Positions 12,086 through 23,849 are shown, counted from the stretch's first letter. The stretch is DNA of 64,000 bases from Hippasteria phrygiana (GCA_037893225.1 JAZGUH010000276.1:2480001-2544000), one strand, 5' to 3'. Made by a program: numbers and translations. The notes: generated by a model from the sequence alone, not told the origin.

Positions 12086-12516
12086 TTAAGACCAATCCTT
12101 GTCAAATTTTGTTGGAGGTGTCATTTCGTGCAATTAATTCAGTGCAGAGCACCAAGTCTTCATTTTTTCTCCATTGTGAAATATAGGGAACACTTCGGTT
12201 GGTCGCAAGTTTTACCTACCAAGGGTATGAGGGCGCCCTTCCCCATGAGCAACTACTTCCTGTTTCACTTATTTAGCAGAGTGTCCGATCTTTGATGTTA
12301 CACATTATGGTAGAATTTGTACACTCACACTTTGGGAAAAAAAGCCAAGAGATGAAATTCTGACCTGAAATTTGTATGCCAATTTCTATACCTTTTAAAG
12401 GACACTCCCACAATATCAGTTTACACCCATCCCTGTATCTCAACTGCCACACTAGGTGATACGTGTACATGTGCATACCATTCACGCATCAAGTTCAGCT
12501 TCATTCAGTTTCCAAT

Positions 12517-13627
12517 TAGGGGTGTAACGATACCACTTTGTCACGATACGATACGTATCGCGATACTTGGGTCGCGATACGATATGTATCACGATACGTA
12601 TCGTAAAAACAAAACAAAACCCTGTAAGAAAAAAAACACCACAATTTAGTTGGTATAAGCTCATATGTGATGAGGACAAGAAGCTTCAATCTGGAAGGTG
12701 GTGATTTATATCCCCCACCTCCCCCCCCCCCCCCCCCAATAATAAATACCAATTCCGAGAATCTGACATGTACTTAAGCACAAGTCGCTTGTAGAAAGAC
12801 GTCAGTAACGATGCAACATGTGTACGGGCAACGCGCATTATTTTGCCAAATTCTCAATCCCTTCGTGGTCGATCACTGCATTGCGCTTGTCAATCATCCA
12901 GTAACCACGCCCTTAAACTCCATATTAGATCTTAACATCAATGATGTCATTCATTGTGCAGTAAATGACACACCTAGCTACAGTTTTTATTGGCTGTCTT
13001 GGCTGAATAATGAATACGTTGAATAATGCATGTCGGAAAGAAAAGGCGAGTTGGGGGTCAATATCGACGCCATCTTACCTGACTTCAATAAAAGTGTCTG
13101 GTTCCCGCTATGATATTCTTATTGAAAATGCAATTATCGAGAGTCAGCAAACAGACAAAGCAATCCCACTGGTATACGAGTATCAAATGAACAAGGAGTG
13201 CGGTGCGGATACCAGCGACGTACTGCCCATGGAAGTGCGGTTGCTACATGTATGTGGACAGCGCCCTCATTCGACGGCGCACGGAGCCCATTGAACGATT
13301 GTATTCCGTGAAAAAAGTCTGATCGGCTGGGCTGCGCCGGGCCGCGCCGTCACTATTAGTATTACACGCAAGGTACGTGCGGCGCGTTAGTGCCAATGAC
13401 ATTAGTTTTTTTACCCGTCCAACACTCTAAACTTTTTTTTTGCAAGAACGACATGAAAAAATTGACAGCTATGCCTATTTATTTCACATGAATAATAATA
13501 TTAACTCTATTTTCAACTTAACGTTACAAGCTGCAGGTATCGCGATGCACATTTTTGTATCGCGATGCCGTATCGTGGCATTTCAGAATCGAGATTATCG
13601 ATGCATCGGTGAATCGTTACGGCCCTA
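12517..13627 (+). mobile_element. hAT-like DNA transposon with exact 8-bp target duplication
   Basis: TTTCCAAT at 12509-12516 is repeated at 13628-13635. Ends TAGGGGTGTAACGATAC and inverse GAATCGTTACGGCCCTA. Subterminal DNA is rich in ATACGATAC/ATCGCGATAC iterations. An 8-bp duplication with TAGGG..G termini is typical of hAT. The interior has only short frames and no RNase-H or BED motif that I can see, so it appears non-autonomous. A poly-C run lies at about 12721-12737. Confidence 0.93.
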
Positions 13628-13635
13628 TTTCCAAT

Positions 13636-14372
13636 GCCAATGACTCCAAATGCCTCCATTAATCAAATCTATGAGATAGTCTCGCTGCATCCGCTGGTCT
13701 TAATGCCATCTAACCATCCTAATCCTTGACCTTCAAGCTAACGATCGCGACAAGGGCCCGCACCAAGTCCGAACACGGCTATCACCTTTACCGAATCATC
13801 ATCATCATTACTGCCACCGTCATCATCTGCGTAGCTCATCGGACTCGCAAGACGGAGAAGAGGATCCAAAGACGAACAGGGAATACTGACCCAATTCCAT
13901 CGGCCGAACCGTATCTTACCAGATGTACAACTTGGTATTTATAGCAAGGAATGCCATGAATGAACTACAGACACTCGTTCTGCATAATACAAAATTGGAC
14001 TATAAATTGCGATGAATGTGTTCGACAGAGAAATGACACAGGGCTTATGAATGTTGGAAATACATCTGGGTCATTTTATAGGTACTTACGTATAGGTAAT
14101 ATAGCCAATATATTTTCACAGCCATGCGAAAAAGATAAATGAACTTCGGATTTTAAAATGATATCTAAGCAAGACATTTTACTTTATGTATCAGATGCAT
14201 ATTAGCCATGCATATGGCCATGTAACAGTTTAGATGGTAATCACTGTACAGAAATCACTCCAGTCCTGAAAACTGGGCTCACTGCAAAGCAGTTCATACA
14301 TTCAGCATGACTACTGACAAGCTGCATGTAAATTAAAGCACACAAAAAAAACAGTTGTGTTGCCCTTCACGT
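13636..14372. other. unassigned stretch
   Basis: A minus-strand segment 13979-13920 sits between an AG (TTATGCAG) and a GTAAGATACG donor with one open phase, but nothing ties it to a gene. Nothing else seen. Confidence 0.4.
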
Positions 14373-14494
14373 AATTTTACGATACAACCTGGTCAGCTTC
14401 CCTTGTGGATTGTTTGACGAATTTACAAGTTAAAAAGTCGTATCCTCATTGAGTGATCCCCACAATGTCGCTTCCCAGGTTGTATCGTAAAATT
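14373..14494. repeat. 20-bp perfect inverted repeat around a SINE-tail fragment
   Basis: AATTTTACGATACAACCTGG at 14373-14392 is matched exactly by its complement at 14475-14494. The spacer includes CTTGTGGATTGTTTGACGAAT, the tail also seen after the SINE bodies here. This could be the ends of a small insertion or a foldback rearrangement. Confidence 0.8.
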
Positions 14495-14514
14495 AGGTGT
14501 GATCCCTGGCTATA

Positions 14515-14745
14515 CGGCATTCTGGGTTTATGACTTCTGACTTGCGCCCACCCGAACAAAGATGCTGACAATTTGGGAGACCACCAACACAGGGCAAGAT
14601 AGCTCAGTTGGTAGAGCGCCGGTACGGTAACCCGGAGGTCACAGGTTCGAATCCCACTCCTGCCAGTTTCTTTGTTCACTTTGAAAATGTATTCAAAAAT
14701 TTACCTAGTCAGTTTTCCTTGTGGATTGTTTGACGAATTATTTCA
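14515..14745 (+). mobile_element. tRNA-derived SINE, copy 1
   Basis: The tRNA-like part is 14593-14665: A-box-like TAGCTCAGTTGGTAGAGC, B-box GGTTCGAATCC, and 6 of 7 acceptor-stem pairs. The head (GACTTCTGACTTGCGCCC) and tail (TTTGTTCACTTTGAAAATG, then CTTGTGGATTGTTTGACGAA) are shared with copies at 15895, 32067 and 44365. It is not a functional tRNA gene: position 33 of the anticodon loop is not U, and the flanking shared sequence marks a retroposon. Confidence 0.9.
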
Positions 14746-14759
14746 TTTTTAGATTCATT

Positions 14760-15030
14760 TTCAAAATCCCACCTTTTCCCCCGCCAAAAAATGAACAAGT
14801 TTGATTAAAATCATTGTCTTTAAATACAGCTACGAAGGCACAATCGTGCATTCTGTCATCTCACTTTTGAATAAGTTTACTTTTTGCTTCTCGACTTAAT
14901 TTTGAGTTTAATAAACAGCATGTACTATTGTTTTGATTGTACTAGATGGTTTTAAAAAAATGAAAAATTGACCGACCGACCCTCCCTCCTGATCTTTTCC
15001 CATTGAAGGGTAACACAAGTTTTTTTGGGT
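14760..15030 (+). repeat. dispersed repeat, pair with 17310-17555
   Basis: Shares GTCTTTAAATACAGCTACGA, GCACAATCGTGCATT, ACCGACC..CCCTCCCTCC and GGG.AACACAAGT with 17310-17555 in the same order and orientation. Class unknown. Confidence 0.8.
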
Positions 15031-15104
15031 TTTGTTTTGGTCTAAAGATTTAAGCACAAACACCTATCAGGGACTTCCTATTTTTCCTATTGTTTATACT
15101 TAAA

Positions 15105-15365
15105 CTTTTTGGCAAAGACCCTCAATGGTTTTGAAAACGGTTTCAAACGAGGACCTTTCTCAACCTCTCTTGTTAAAGGTTCCCTACTGAATGCAAAAAC
15201 AAACCCACACACCTGCGTGTGTAAATGCCTTCAATCATGGACCTCCTATTGTCCTCCTACTGTTTGTACTGTAACTTTCTGGGAAGGACCCCCATTTGTT
15301 TAGTACATGGTTTCCGACTGTGGACCTTTACCCAACTGTGGACCCTATTCTCTTCTATTGTCACT
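15105..15365 (+). repeat. dispersed repeat, pair with 40905-41075
   Basis: Shares ACTTTTTGGCAA, GGACCTTTCTCAACC and TGAATGCAAAAACAAAC with 40905-41075. Within this copy a related block follows (15225-15365), so it may be two diverged tandem units. Confidence 0.75.
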
Positions 15366-15894
15366 GGTCCACGGTTTGAATACGTACACATAAAACACAC
15401 AAAATCACAGTCTAGCACCGTAATAATTATTGTGTGGACATACACTGGTCATGCGATAGATGTCGTGGGGACCAAAATCGTTATGGGCACAGACAAATGT
15501 CCCCACAACTCAGTCCTATTGCCTAACAAATCAAAATGCCCCAACTACGTAGTCAATGCCTACCCACACAATCTTGTTCTCTAGTTTTGGGCACATACAG
15601 TACGCTGGTTGTACGAAAGATGTTTTGGGTACCAAAAATGCTATGGGCCAGAGAAATGTCACCAGAACTCGGTCCTAATTTACTTTTAAAAAATCCCCTC
15701 ACAACACAGTCCCTATCTGGGCAGAAAAGACCCCCAGGGAAAAGTAAAAATTTCCAGGAACTTTTGTGCATAAATTTAGCTATGATGCCTGTACAATGGC
15801 ATGACTGCTTTTCTCATGACTATGGAAATTCACATAAATAGCAAAATATTGAAATGAGCATAGACATTCTTCAGAATCGCTAAACAAGGTTTCA
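15366..15894. other. unassigned stretch
   Basis: Overlapping short frames on both strands (15536-15841, 15553-15771) without domains. No repeat partner found. Confidence 0.45.
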
Positions 15895-16065
15895 AATTTT
15901 CAAAGTGAACAAAGAAAACCAGCAGGGGTGGGATTCGAACTTGCGACCTCCGGGTTACCATACCGGCGCTCTACCAACTGAGCTATCTTGCCCTATGTTG
16001 GCGGTCTCCCAAATTGTAAGTTTTCTTTGTTTGGGGGCGTTAGTCAGAAGTCACAAACCCAGAAT
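15895..16065 (-). mobile_element. tRNA-derived SINE, copy 2 (reverse)
   Basis: Reverse copy of the SINE family. The tRNA-like part is about 15919-15992 with GGATTCGAAC and CTACCAACTGAGCTA as complements of the B and A boxes. The head GTCAGAAGTCACAAACCCAG extends to about 16065. Confidence 0.88.
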
Positions 16066-16556
16066 GCCGTAAGGTTTTAAACTGATACATGTAACAAACG
16101 AGTATGTGGCATGGATTTAAGTTTTAAAAATTCCAATTTGGGCCTTTAAATATAGTGAGGTAGTGTGACCCAGTTCCCTTAACATTATTTTTGCCAGGCA
16201 CATGAAACACTGTCACGCTAATACTCCACTTTTATTTAGAAACTGCAAATGCACCAAGGCATTTCTTCATCCATGTCTAGTTCCCTAAAGTAGGCCCCAT
16301 ATATTGATAACAGTTTTACCCAAAGGACTGGCCCGTGACGTTATCAGCCACCAGAAGACCCAAGCATTTTAATCTGTAATTACTGTGGAAGGGAGAAACT
16401 GGATTAATCTTTATATTCTGTCTGTCGTTATGACACGTCTGCCTGTCTGGAAGGCGGCCCGGGTTTGGCAAATCAAAGCGATATTCAATTCTCTGGAGGC
16501 AAAAGTGACATTTCACCGTCAGTAAATGGGCTTAGAGTCCACAAGAAAACAAATTC
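16066..16556. other. unassigned stretch upstream of the LINE remnant
   Basis: No feature supported. It may include more of the same decayed retrotransposon, but no frame remains readable. Confidence 0.4.
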
Positions 16557-16706
16557 CGTAGGCACACAAGTTTTCAATTTGAGTATCACACCAATAGCTT
16601 TTCTCCTCGTTCTGTATCTCTGTGGAATTCTTTGCCTGGTGCATGTTTCCCTTCATCTTACGATCTTTCCTGCTTCAAGAGGAATATTAATTTCTACCTC
16701 TTGTAA
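16557..16706 (+). pseudogene. LINE reverse transcriptase C-terminal remnant
   Basis: A 49-codon frame ending in TAA reads NSFSPRSVSLWNSLPGACF, then SYDLSCFKRNINFYLL. The pattern 'R-x-x-LWNSLP ... F-K-R-x-(L/I)-(N)-x-Y-L-L-stop' is the hallmark C-terminal tail of many non-LTR retrotransposon polymerase proteins (Jockey/CR1-like clades). The catalytic domain is absent upstream, so this is a 5'-truncated dead copy, as is normal for LINEs. Confidence 0.75.
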
Positions 16707-17309
16707 CTTTGATTTTGTTTTCTTTTTGTAGCTCCGTACCTCAAATGGCTTTTAGCTTTGTTTTTGGGGGAAATTTGGGATCTGTAAATATTTCGAAGTA
16801 ACACATTTTTGCATGCATCAACTATCGAGATGAAATCAATAAAAAATGAACAAATTAAGGGCAATATGGTACCCTGGGCCTACATGTACATGTATGTTCA
16901 TGTTCAACATTTTCAAGGGGATCAAGGTGCGATGACAATTTTTTGGGGCTCTATATGATAACCACTTTATACCAAATCTTTCCTATCCAGAATATCACCA
17001 CAAAAACAACCAAAGGCACTTTTTCAATCATATAAAACAAAAAGTCAGGTTTGGTCAAGCTAAATCATAACAATGAACTCTTCTTTCGATAATGAAGCAC
17101 ATCTGGATAATTTTAAGTTACATGAGAAAATGTCCTAAAGCCCCTGAAAGTTTTATCTGTTTAATTTGTTCCTTATCCTTTTTCACTTTGTTTTTAAAAA
17201 TGCTGTGTCTGTTTTTTTTTAAATGTTCACACTGAATTGCTAATTTGTTAGTATTTGATAAGTTATGAGCTTTTTTTTTTTTTTTAATTATAGGAATTTT
17301 CAAAATTTA
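16707..17309. other. possible LINE 3' tail then low-complexity DNA
   Basis: Downstream of the LINE stop there is no clear poly-A tail. A T run lies at about 17269-17285. No gene seen. Confidence 0.4.
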
Positions 17310-17555
17310 AAATTTAACCTTTTCCCACACAAAATGAACAAATTTGAGTAAAATCGTTGTCTTTAAATACAGCTACGACAGCACAATCGTGCATTTCACC
17401 ATTTCACTTTTAAATAAGCAAATTTTGTGTCTCCTGACTTCCGAGTTACACGACATTAGTATTGTTTTCATGGATGGTATTAAAACAAAACAAAAATCAA
17501 CCGACCAACCCTCCCTCCCAATTTTTCCCAATTAAGGGCAACACAAGTGTTTTTT
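17310..17555 (+). repeat. dispersed repeat, partner of 14760-15030
   Basis: Same order of shared blocks as the 14.8 kb copy, including CAGCTACGACAGCACAATCG and the ACCGACCAACCCTCCCTCCC segment. Confidence 0.8.
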
Positions 17556-18321
17556 TTTTAGCCTTTATTCTGCTAACTCTGTCAAGATTTTATGCGGAAA
17601 CAGCACCAGTTTAATTTCTCTGGGCTATTGTGAAACCGCTTGTGGTTTTATAGTTCTCGGGAAAACTTCACACCACACTTGCACCCTACCAGCTGAACAA
17701 AAACTGACAGTTCATGGGGTATATTCACTGGTAACCCAGGAATGGCTGGTATGCAGTACGTCAGCAAAGCCATAAGAAATGGCCATAGAAATCCAACTGA
17801 TCAAATATTGATACAGCATTGATGAGGTTATAGATTAATGTTGATATTTGGCTGTGCAATGCAAACAACGTATTTTTTTGTATGATACAGGAGCATCCTG
17901 TCTTTGGGGTAAACAAGTTCCCACAAGAGGTGGGACAGCAAATTTGTACTGCTCCATTTCTGTTTTCAATTTATTGGCATAGTCTAGAACATGTGTATTA
18001 GACAAAAAACAAATTTCGGTTCTCATTTTCAAGGCCACAAATCTCAGGGGATGACATTGGCTGGAAAACTCAATGATTGACTTTTCATATTCAAAACCTT
18101 ACACGTACATTGTATCATCCAATCTTTGACTGTTCCACCAATAATTATCCCCTCAGCTCCAATTGGCAGTGTTTTCGATATGGAGACCAGTTTCGGTCTC
18201 AGTCTAGTTTTCCCACAAGAAAATAACTTTTGTTTCTACCATTGATTGCATGGTACATGTACCGGCTGCTACATTGATTCAGATTGGTCAGCCTACCCCT
18301 TTAAGCTCACCAGTCCAGTGG
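17556..18321. other. unassigned stretch
   Basis: No supported gene or repeat boundary. A short minus frame at 17835-18038 has no features. Confidence 0.45.
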
Positions 18322-18325
18322 TTAA

Positions 18326-19933
18326 AGGTAGTATACACGATTTGTTTTTGCTGTAATTTTCAGGGGAACAAAATAATTGATTTTGGGGTTAGTATTTTAT
18401 AGTTTAAAGTAAGGCTGTTCGATATGACGATATTTCGATATATTTTTCATATCGAAAATCGTATCGGGGAATTCGATATACCGAAGAATATCGCGATATT
18501 GCTTTTCGATCGCAGCGTTCAAGATTTATCTAAGACTCCAGATTACCTTGTTCGAAATTCCAGTTATTTCCAATAAATTTGACGGTAGAATAGTACATAC
18601 ATGTACATGTAACGTATGATTTACAATGGAGGAATACAAAAATACATTATGTACTAAAATGTGTTGTTTCTTAGTTCGTTTTCTAAACCCCGACAAAACT
18701 CCGCACCGTTCATTATATAGCGCACATGTGTGCGTCGCGTGCACGCATTCCATCGTGGGTGTAGTCTTGGTCAAGTGCAAACAACCGCACTAAATGCTCT
18801 ACCGTATTATTCCCAGTGTACAATGCATGGGCACGTGCAACATGAAGCGAAATTCGCCTTGAGAAAAGGCTACTAAGACGTAGGGGGTTAGAGCAATTGC
18901 TTCAATAACTCCAACCCCTAAAGCGCATCTGCGCGTGCGCGTTGCTTTGTTGCTATCCTTGGTCAAGTGCAAGCAACCGCACTGAATGCCACCGTCCTAT
19001 TCCCAGTGTACAGTGCTAGTGCACGCCCAACGCGAAGTGAAATTTGCCTTGACAAAAGACAAACACAAACACGTGCGGCGCATGCGTTGTACAATGTACA
19101 TGTACAATGTCTGTCTATCTTGATCTTGTGTGCGCGGGTACACAATTCACAAGAAGACATACAATCATACGATGTTTTTTTGACAGCTCACGTGTGATAT
19201 CGTAGGCGTCCATGGTATTAATTATTTGACTTTACTAATCAACAATGCCGAAATAGAAACAAACGTTAGTCTTTCTGAAGTGCCGCAAAAGAAGCCAACT
19301 GAAGGTAAATGTCGTAGTACTCCAACTTTACTCAACGAGTGAAGCCTTGTCAACCCGGTCCCCCGATCTTGCCGGCCCCGGCCCGATTCGCGATCTCGGT
19401 GGTCGGCCCCGATTAAAATCGATCCGCACCAGCCCCGATCTCATGATGCCGTGGTGATTTCCATCATGTATTTTTTTTTATTCTTCTTCCGGTAAGGAAA
19501 AAGTGACGTCATCACGATAATATCGAATATCGCGATATTTTTTTGCCGATATTTCGGTATCAAAATAAATGGATATCGAACAGCCTTAGTTTAAAGTTTT
19601 GTGTGCATAGATGCTGGGAAAACAAAGAGAAAAAAAAAAAAGTTCTAGTACTTGTAGTCCGGTTCCCTGACCATACATTTGACAAAATGGGGCAATTTAT
19701 AGACATCAGGGAATTATCAGGTCCGGGAACTAGACTATTTCCAACAATGATTTCCAGCTGGAAATCGTAGGAAAAACGATATAAATTTCAACTTTTCTTG
19801 AAAACGACAGCACACCAGGTGCCATAATTTCACAGGAGGCTTGAGACTGCTATTTACTTTATAGTCTAGTGCGGTATTTTGTAATAATTCAGTAGTTTTG
19901 TTTTTTGATGTTTGCAAATGGTGTATACTACAT
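18326..19933 (+). mobile_element. TTAA-flanked TIR element family A, copy 3 (split)
   Basis: TTAA at 18322-18325 and 19934-19937. Ends AGGTAGTATACACGATTTG and inverse CAAATGGTGTATACTACAT. The element is interrupted at 18410-19588 by a hAT-like insertion; the two halves (18326-18409, 19589-19933) rejoin to match the other copies apart from a small internal deletion. Confidence 0.92.
18410..19588 (+). mobile_element. hAT-like element nested in family A copy 3
   Basis: GTTTAAAG at 18402-18409 is duplicated exactly at 19589-19596. Ends TAAGGCTGTTCGATAT and inverse ATATCGAACAGCCTTA. Subterminal ATATCG iterations match on both sides. It contains an internal duplication (about 18775-18870 against 18967-19065, sharing CAACCGCACT.AATGC and CCCAGTGTAC). 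No transposase recognised. Confidence 0.93.
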
Positions 19934-19937
19934 TTAA

Positions 19938-20246
19938 GACGTCCACACTAGAACTGGTTATGGGTTCGAGTCCTGCCCAAGTATAAAGCCCATGATTTTT
20001 TTTTCTTGAAAGCAATGAGCGTAGATTGTTAAACACTACATTGGGAGGGACAAACATCCCGCTTCAATGTACCATGCACCATGGAGGAAGTTTGTGTTCC
20101 TTCCTCCATGCTGGGTCTAGATCTCTGACGACGGACTTGATGTACAAATTGCCTGATTTGGTTGGGACAGGTCTGTAAAGGCAAGTTTGTGTTCCTTCCT
20201 CCATGGTAAAGGTGAGTTATAAGCAGAATTATTAATGGTGGGTTAA
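19938..20246. other. stretch with SINE-like B box
   Basis: ATGGGTTCGAGTCCTGCCCA at about 19959-19978 resembles a B box and tRNA 3' half, followed by a T run, so it may be a degraded SINE. TTGTGTTCCTTCCTCCATG is duplicated at about 20091 and 20186. Confidence 0.45.
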
Positions 20247-21239
20247 AGGAGAATTCCAGGCTCTATAATATTTTATCTAGTCTAAAAGAACATGCACTAA
20301 CATACAGACTGCACCAAGAGTTGGATTTTCTTTGTTATGGAAAACGACACACGCGCCCTTTATATTTACAATTTCTTGCCATTCAGCAGTACAAAGGGCG
20401 CGTCCATACTGTTCGAAGTTCCCGCGACATCCGGGAGATTATGAAGTAGTGTCTGCACCTCAATGGAACCCCATGGTTGGCTACGTGCTGTATGCACTGG
20501 TATCACACCTAGACGCAGCTTACTGCATATGAATACGTATGTTTTATAAGGCGCCCGACTATTGCGTGTATGCGTAAGGTTGATGTTTACTTCGACTTGA
20601 CGTGCTGCAATTTCTGGTCGGAAAGAAAATATGTTAGGCACTGCATCATCTCGAAGATTCTTAGCCTACCCCAGGAGAACTGCTTGCCGATTTTTCTCAA
20701 AGCAATCTGGTTCGAAGTCGTCGCGTTTTTATATTGTTTAGCCATGTCTTACAAATATCCGGTCGTTTGGGGGATTGGGAATTTGGAAGAAGCTGAGACC
20801 TTTTAGAGAATTCGGTTTATTTGAGCAGCCAAAAGCTTGCCAAATCGTCATGATGTTGCTGTACTACAGCACGACCGAGTTTTGCTTTAGCAGTCCGGCA
20901 AAACTTCGCCAGGAATATGGAAAACAGACATGCGTCAAGGAACAACACTGCCACGTTCTCGTGTGTGTTGCATGTATGGACAATGGTTCACTGCACTCGC
21001 ACAGCTCAGGCCGCGGGGCCGGCCGGCCGGCTTGGTAGTGCAGCCACTACGTCACAGTATCCCGGATGTACCGATATTCCAGAGCAAAAGGGCGGCTCGC
21101 ATGACGGCAGGCACGTTATGAAAAAACCTCCGGTTTATACGATTACCGAAACCAATCAAAATGAAATAAAAAGTAAGTCACAATTGCAATTAACGTTCTT
21201 TAACATTATGTTATTATAAACTCGGGGCGGACTTTCCCT
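20247..21239 (+). mobile_element. probable TTAA-flanked TIR element family C
   Basis: TTAA at 20243-20246 and 21240-21243. The ends AGGAGAATTCC and inverse GGACTTTCCCT match only partly, so the TIR is short. The interior is GC-richer with several frames on both strands and no recognised domain. The pattern agrees with families A and B but is less certain. Confidence 0.6.
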
Positions 21240-21243
21240 TTAA

Positions 21244-21789
21244 TCTCTTTAATCCCTTGTACTCACAAGGTATACATATACCTCAGGAAACCAAACAAAC
21301 ATCTGGTGTTCGTGCAGGAGTCATATCCCCTCCACCATTAATCCACAGCCTAATGTGAATTTGTTCAGTGGGAACAGTTTATTTCAGTTATTCCAACACT
21401 CTTCCCATCTCCCTCAACTCTTGAAAACCAAACATCCTGTGGCCCGTTTCTTAATATCCTTCCTCCATGCTTAAACTAACAGTTACATCATAAAAGGCAT
21501 GGCATGCTAGGCAAAGGTGACAGAAGAATTCACTGTGAGGTTATCAATGCGCTGATAACGATTTCCTGCGTCAGGTTGTATTTACAGTATACCCCACTGC
21601 AGTTTTGAACCTACATATTTTGCAGGTCAATATCGTCTATAAAAACAAGATACCTCGATTTTTCCCCTCCATTTAAGTTGTGCAGACTGAAAAAATAATA
21701 CATGTACTGTATGTAATGCAATCCATTCAGGATTTTTCTTTGCAGAAAAAAAGGCATTCAGGGGAAGCTTGAACCGCAAATAAACTGTG
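21244..21789. other. unassigned stretch
   Basis: No gene or repeat partner seen. Confidence 0.45.
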
Positions 21790-22562
21790 CCGCGTTTACA
21801 CTAGATCCCGATCCTCCTTCGATCCACCATTTACAGCGGAAGGAAGATCATTGAGTGTGCGCAATAGCCGATCTGACGGTAATTTTTTTGGTGCTATTCA
21901 GTCAGTGTAAAAACATAACGTACGGACATGTTTGTCGTTCGTTTTTGATTTTATTACATCATTTGTCGTTTTTCAACGTGAAACGACAGCAGAAAACAAC
22001 AAATCTTTGGACCACTTTTCAGTTTGTTATTCGGATACAAAGCACCGAAATATTACCGGAAATCGCACCAGCCTAGCCTGAAAATAGGGGCAAATCAACG
22101 AGCCAACAATGACCTATAATATATAGACAGGCTGTAGAATATTTGGGAATTAGGAACTCCCCAGATGACGAAGTCAAGCACGTAAAGGAGAGAGAATGAC
22201 ACGATGCGGACTGAGTACCAACCATGCATTTGCAGTGTACATGAACCGCGTGGGAACCAGCGCAGCGTACGATTCTCCACAGTAAATATTTTTCGCGGAC
22301 TTTCGAGCTTCCCACAATCCACTGCATCATACATACTGGATGTGGTTGTGCCAAATTGCGTTTACACTCAAAAATTGCGGGGTCTGATCCAGATCGAATC
22401 TCCCTAGAAAGGGGGATCGAGAAAGGTGGATCAGATCCGGATCCGACCCCGATCCACCTCGCATTTACACTTGCGGTCGACAGGCAGTCGATCCCCCTTT
22501 TAATCCAATTGCCGGGTTTGATCCCCCTTTTAATCCAATTGCCGGATCTAGTGTAAACGCGG
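21790..22562 (+). mobile_element. TIR element with perfect 19-bp ends
   Basis: CCGCGTTTACACTAGATCC at the left is matched exactly by its complement at the right. No target duplication is evident in the flanks. Internally GATCCCCCTTTTAATCCAAT occurs twice in tandem (22490-22553), and GATCC motifs abound. The 167-codon minus frame inside is repeat-derived. Confidence 0.85.
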
Positions 22563-22622
22563 TCAAAGAAAGACACAAAGGGAGCTGCTTATCTCTTTGT
22601 CAACCGGCATGTTGAAATCTTT

Positions 22623-22721
22623 GGTAAAACTGTCTCGGTAAAACTGTCTCGGTAAAACTGTCTCGGTAAAACTGTCTCGGTAAAACTGTCTCGGTAAAAC
22701 TGTCTCGGTAAAACTGTCTCG
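22623..22721. repeat. 14-bp minisatellite
   Basis: Seven nearly identical copies of GGTAAAACTGTCTC. Unit identity suggests recent expansion. The serial arginine/threonine repeats in the minus frame over it are an artefact. Confidence 0.97.
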
Positions 22722-22766
22722 GGAACAGTAAGTGTCAGAACAAAGCTCAGAATAATGATCCTGTCC

Positions 22767-23208
22767 TAGGGCTGTGCATCCGAACCAGGTACCCGAGTAC
22801 GCAACCACTAATATCAGGAACCGGTTCCAGATTATGGAATCGAGTACCCGTGCCTGAATAAATATATCAATTAGTAATTTCTCAGACAATGAAAAAGAAA
22901 GTTTTTGAATGTCATTTGAAAACCAGGGTACTTGAAAAAAAAAACAAAAAAAAAAACGTCTATGACGCTTGCGAAAATGCAATTTACACCGTCAAGCTAC
23001 AGAGCTCACTGTACACACTTGTATCTTGCTGCATTGATGCACCAATGTGGCAGTATTAATGTGTGGACCTTTACGAACAATATGAACAGAAATTTCCGAA
23101 GATTTAATTTTTGGGATTGGCTTTCTTTAACAGGTACCCGGGTACCTGTTTTTTTTCTTTTTTCAGTTGGGTACTCGATTCCTGTACTACCCGTAAATGC
23201 ACACCCTA
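22767..23208 (+). mobile_element. hAT-like element with exact 8-bp target duplication
   Basis: TCCTGTCC at 22759-22766 is repeated at 23209-23216. Ends TAGGGCTGTGCAT and inverse AATGCACACCCTA. Subterminal GGTACCCGAGTAC/GTACCCGG iterations on both sides. Only 442 bases, no coding capacity. Confidence 0.93.
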
Positions 23209-23463
23209 TCCTGTCCCTTTAAAGCCTCCTCACACCTATGGTAATCTCCCAAATCACAATTCATCAAATGACTTATCACCCAGGGAGGCGCAATCACACT
23301 GGACTGCCAAGGACTGCTAATAAGCTTGACTTGTGGAAAGGTGGTGAAACATCAAAGCAAACCTATGCAATTATGTGAGCAGGTACATGTACATGTACAC
23401 CTCGGCTGAGTTTTGTCCAATCATAGGATCTCCACCGAATTTTGCATCCATCTGTCAACATAA

Positions 23464-23843
23464 GCCGTGTCCGCATTGGACTTTTTTTTGTAAAACGTAC
23501 GGAGACTGCTGTCAAATTAAGTCCAGTGGGACAGCCGGTAAACTGTCCAAATTGTCAAGTGTCGATCGTCGGTTGTCCGTTTATCCCTCCGCAGTGGGAA
23601 CTTTTACAGGGCAAACCGTGCAGCGGAAGAGTTACGTGGCCAGTTTTACGTCGCTGAAAGTCCAGTGCTGACAACCACTTGTAAATGTAAAACGTGCATT
23701 TTGAACACTGCAAAATTTACGTGCCAAGGACTTTCCACGAGCAGTGTAATCCAAGTGCGGATGCACAGAAGAATAACCACAGTGGAATGTTAACAATTAC
23801 ACACGGTAACTTTTTACTATTGTAAGTCCAATGCGAACGCGGC
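23464..23843 (+). mobile_element. GCCGTGTCCGC family, short subtype, intact copy
   Basis: Ends GCCGTGTCCGCATTGGACTT and inverse AAGTCCAATGCGAACGCGGC, flanked by TAA at 23461-23463 and 23844-23846. A 3-bp TAA duplication would fit PIF/Harbinger, but the 58625 copy is ambiguous between TAA and TTAA. The reverse relative at 60681-61436 carries an insertion. Confidence 0.88.
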
Positions 23844-23849
23844 TAATGT

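Noticed and set aside
14593..14665. Functional tRNA gene
   Set aside because: Has A and B boxes and a partial acceptor stem, but a mismatched stem, non-U33 and shared SINE flanks; several dispersed copies.
22073..22576. 167-codon minus-strand open frame
   Set aside because: Spans a TIR element end and tandem GATCC-rich repeats; no domain.
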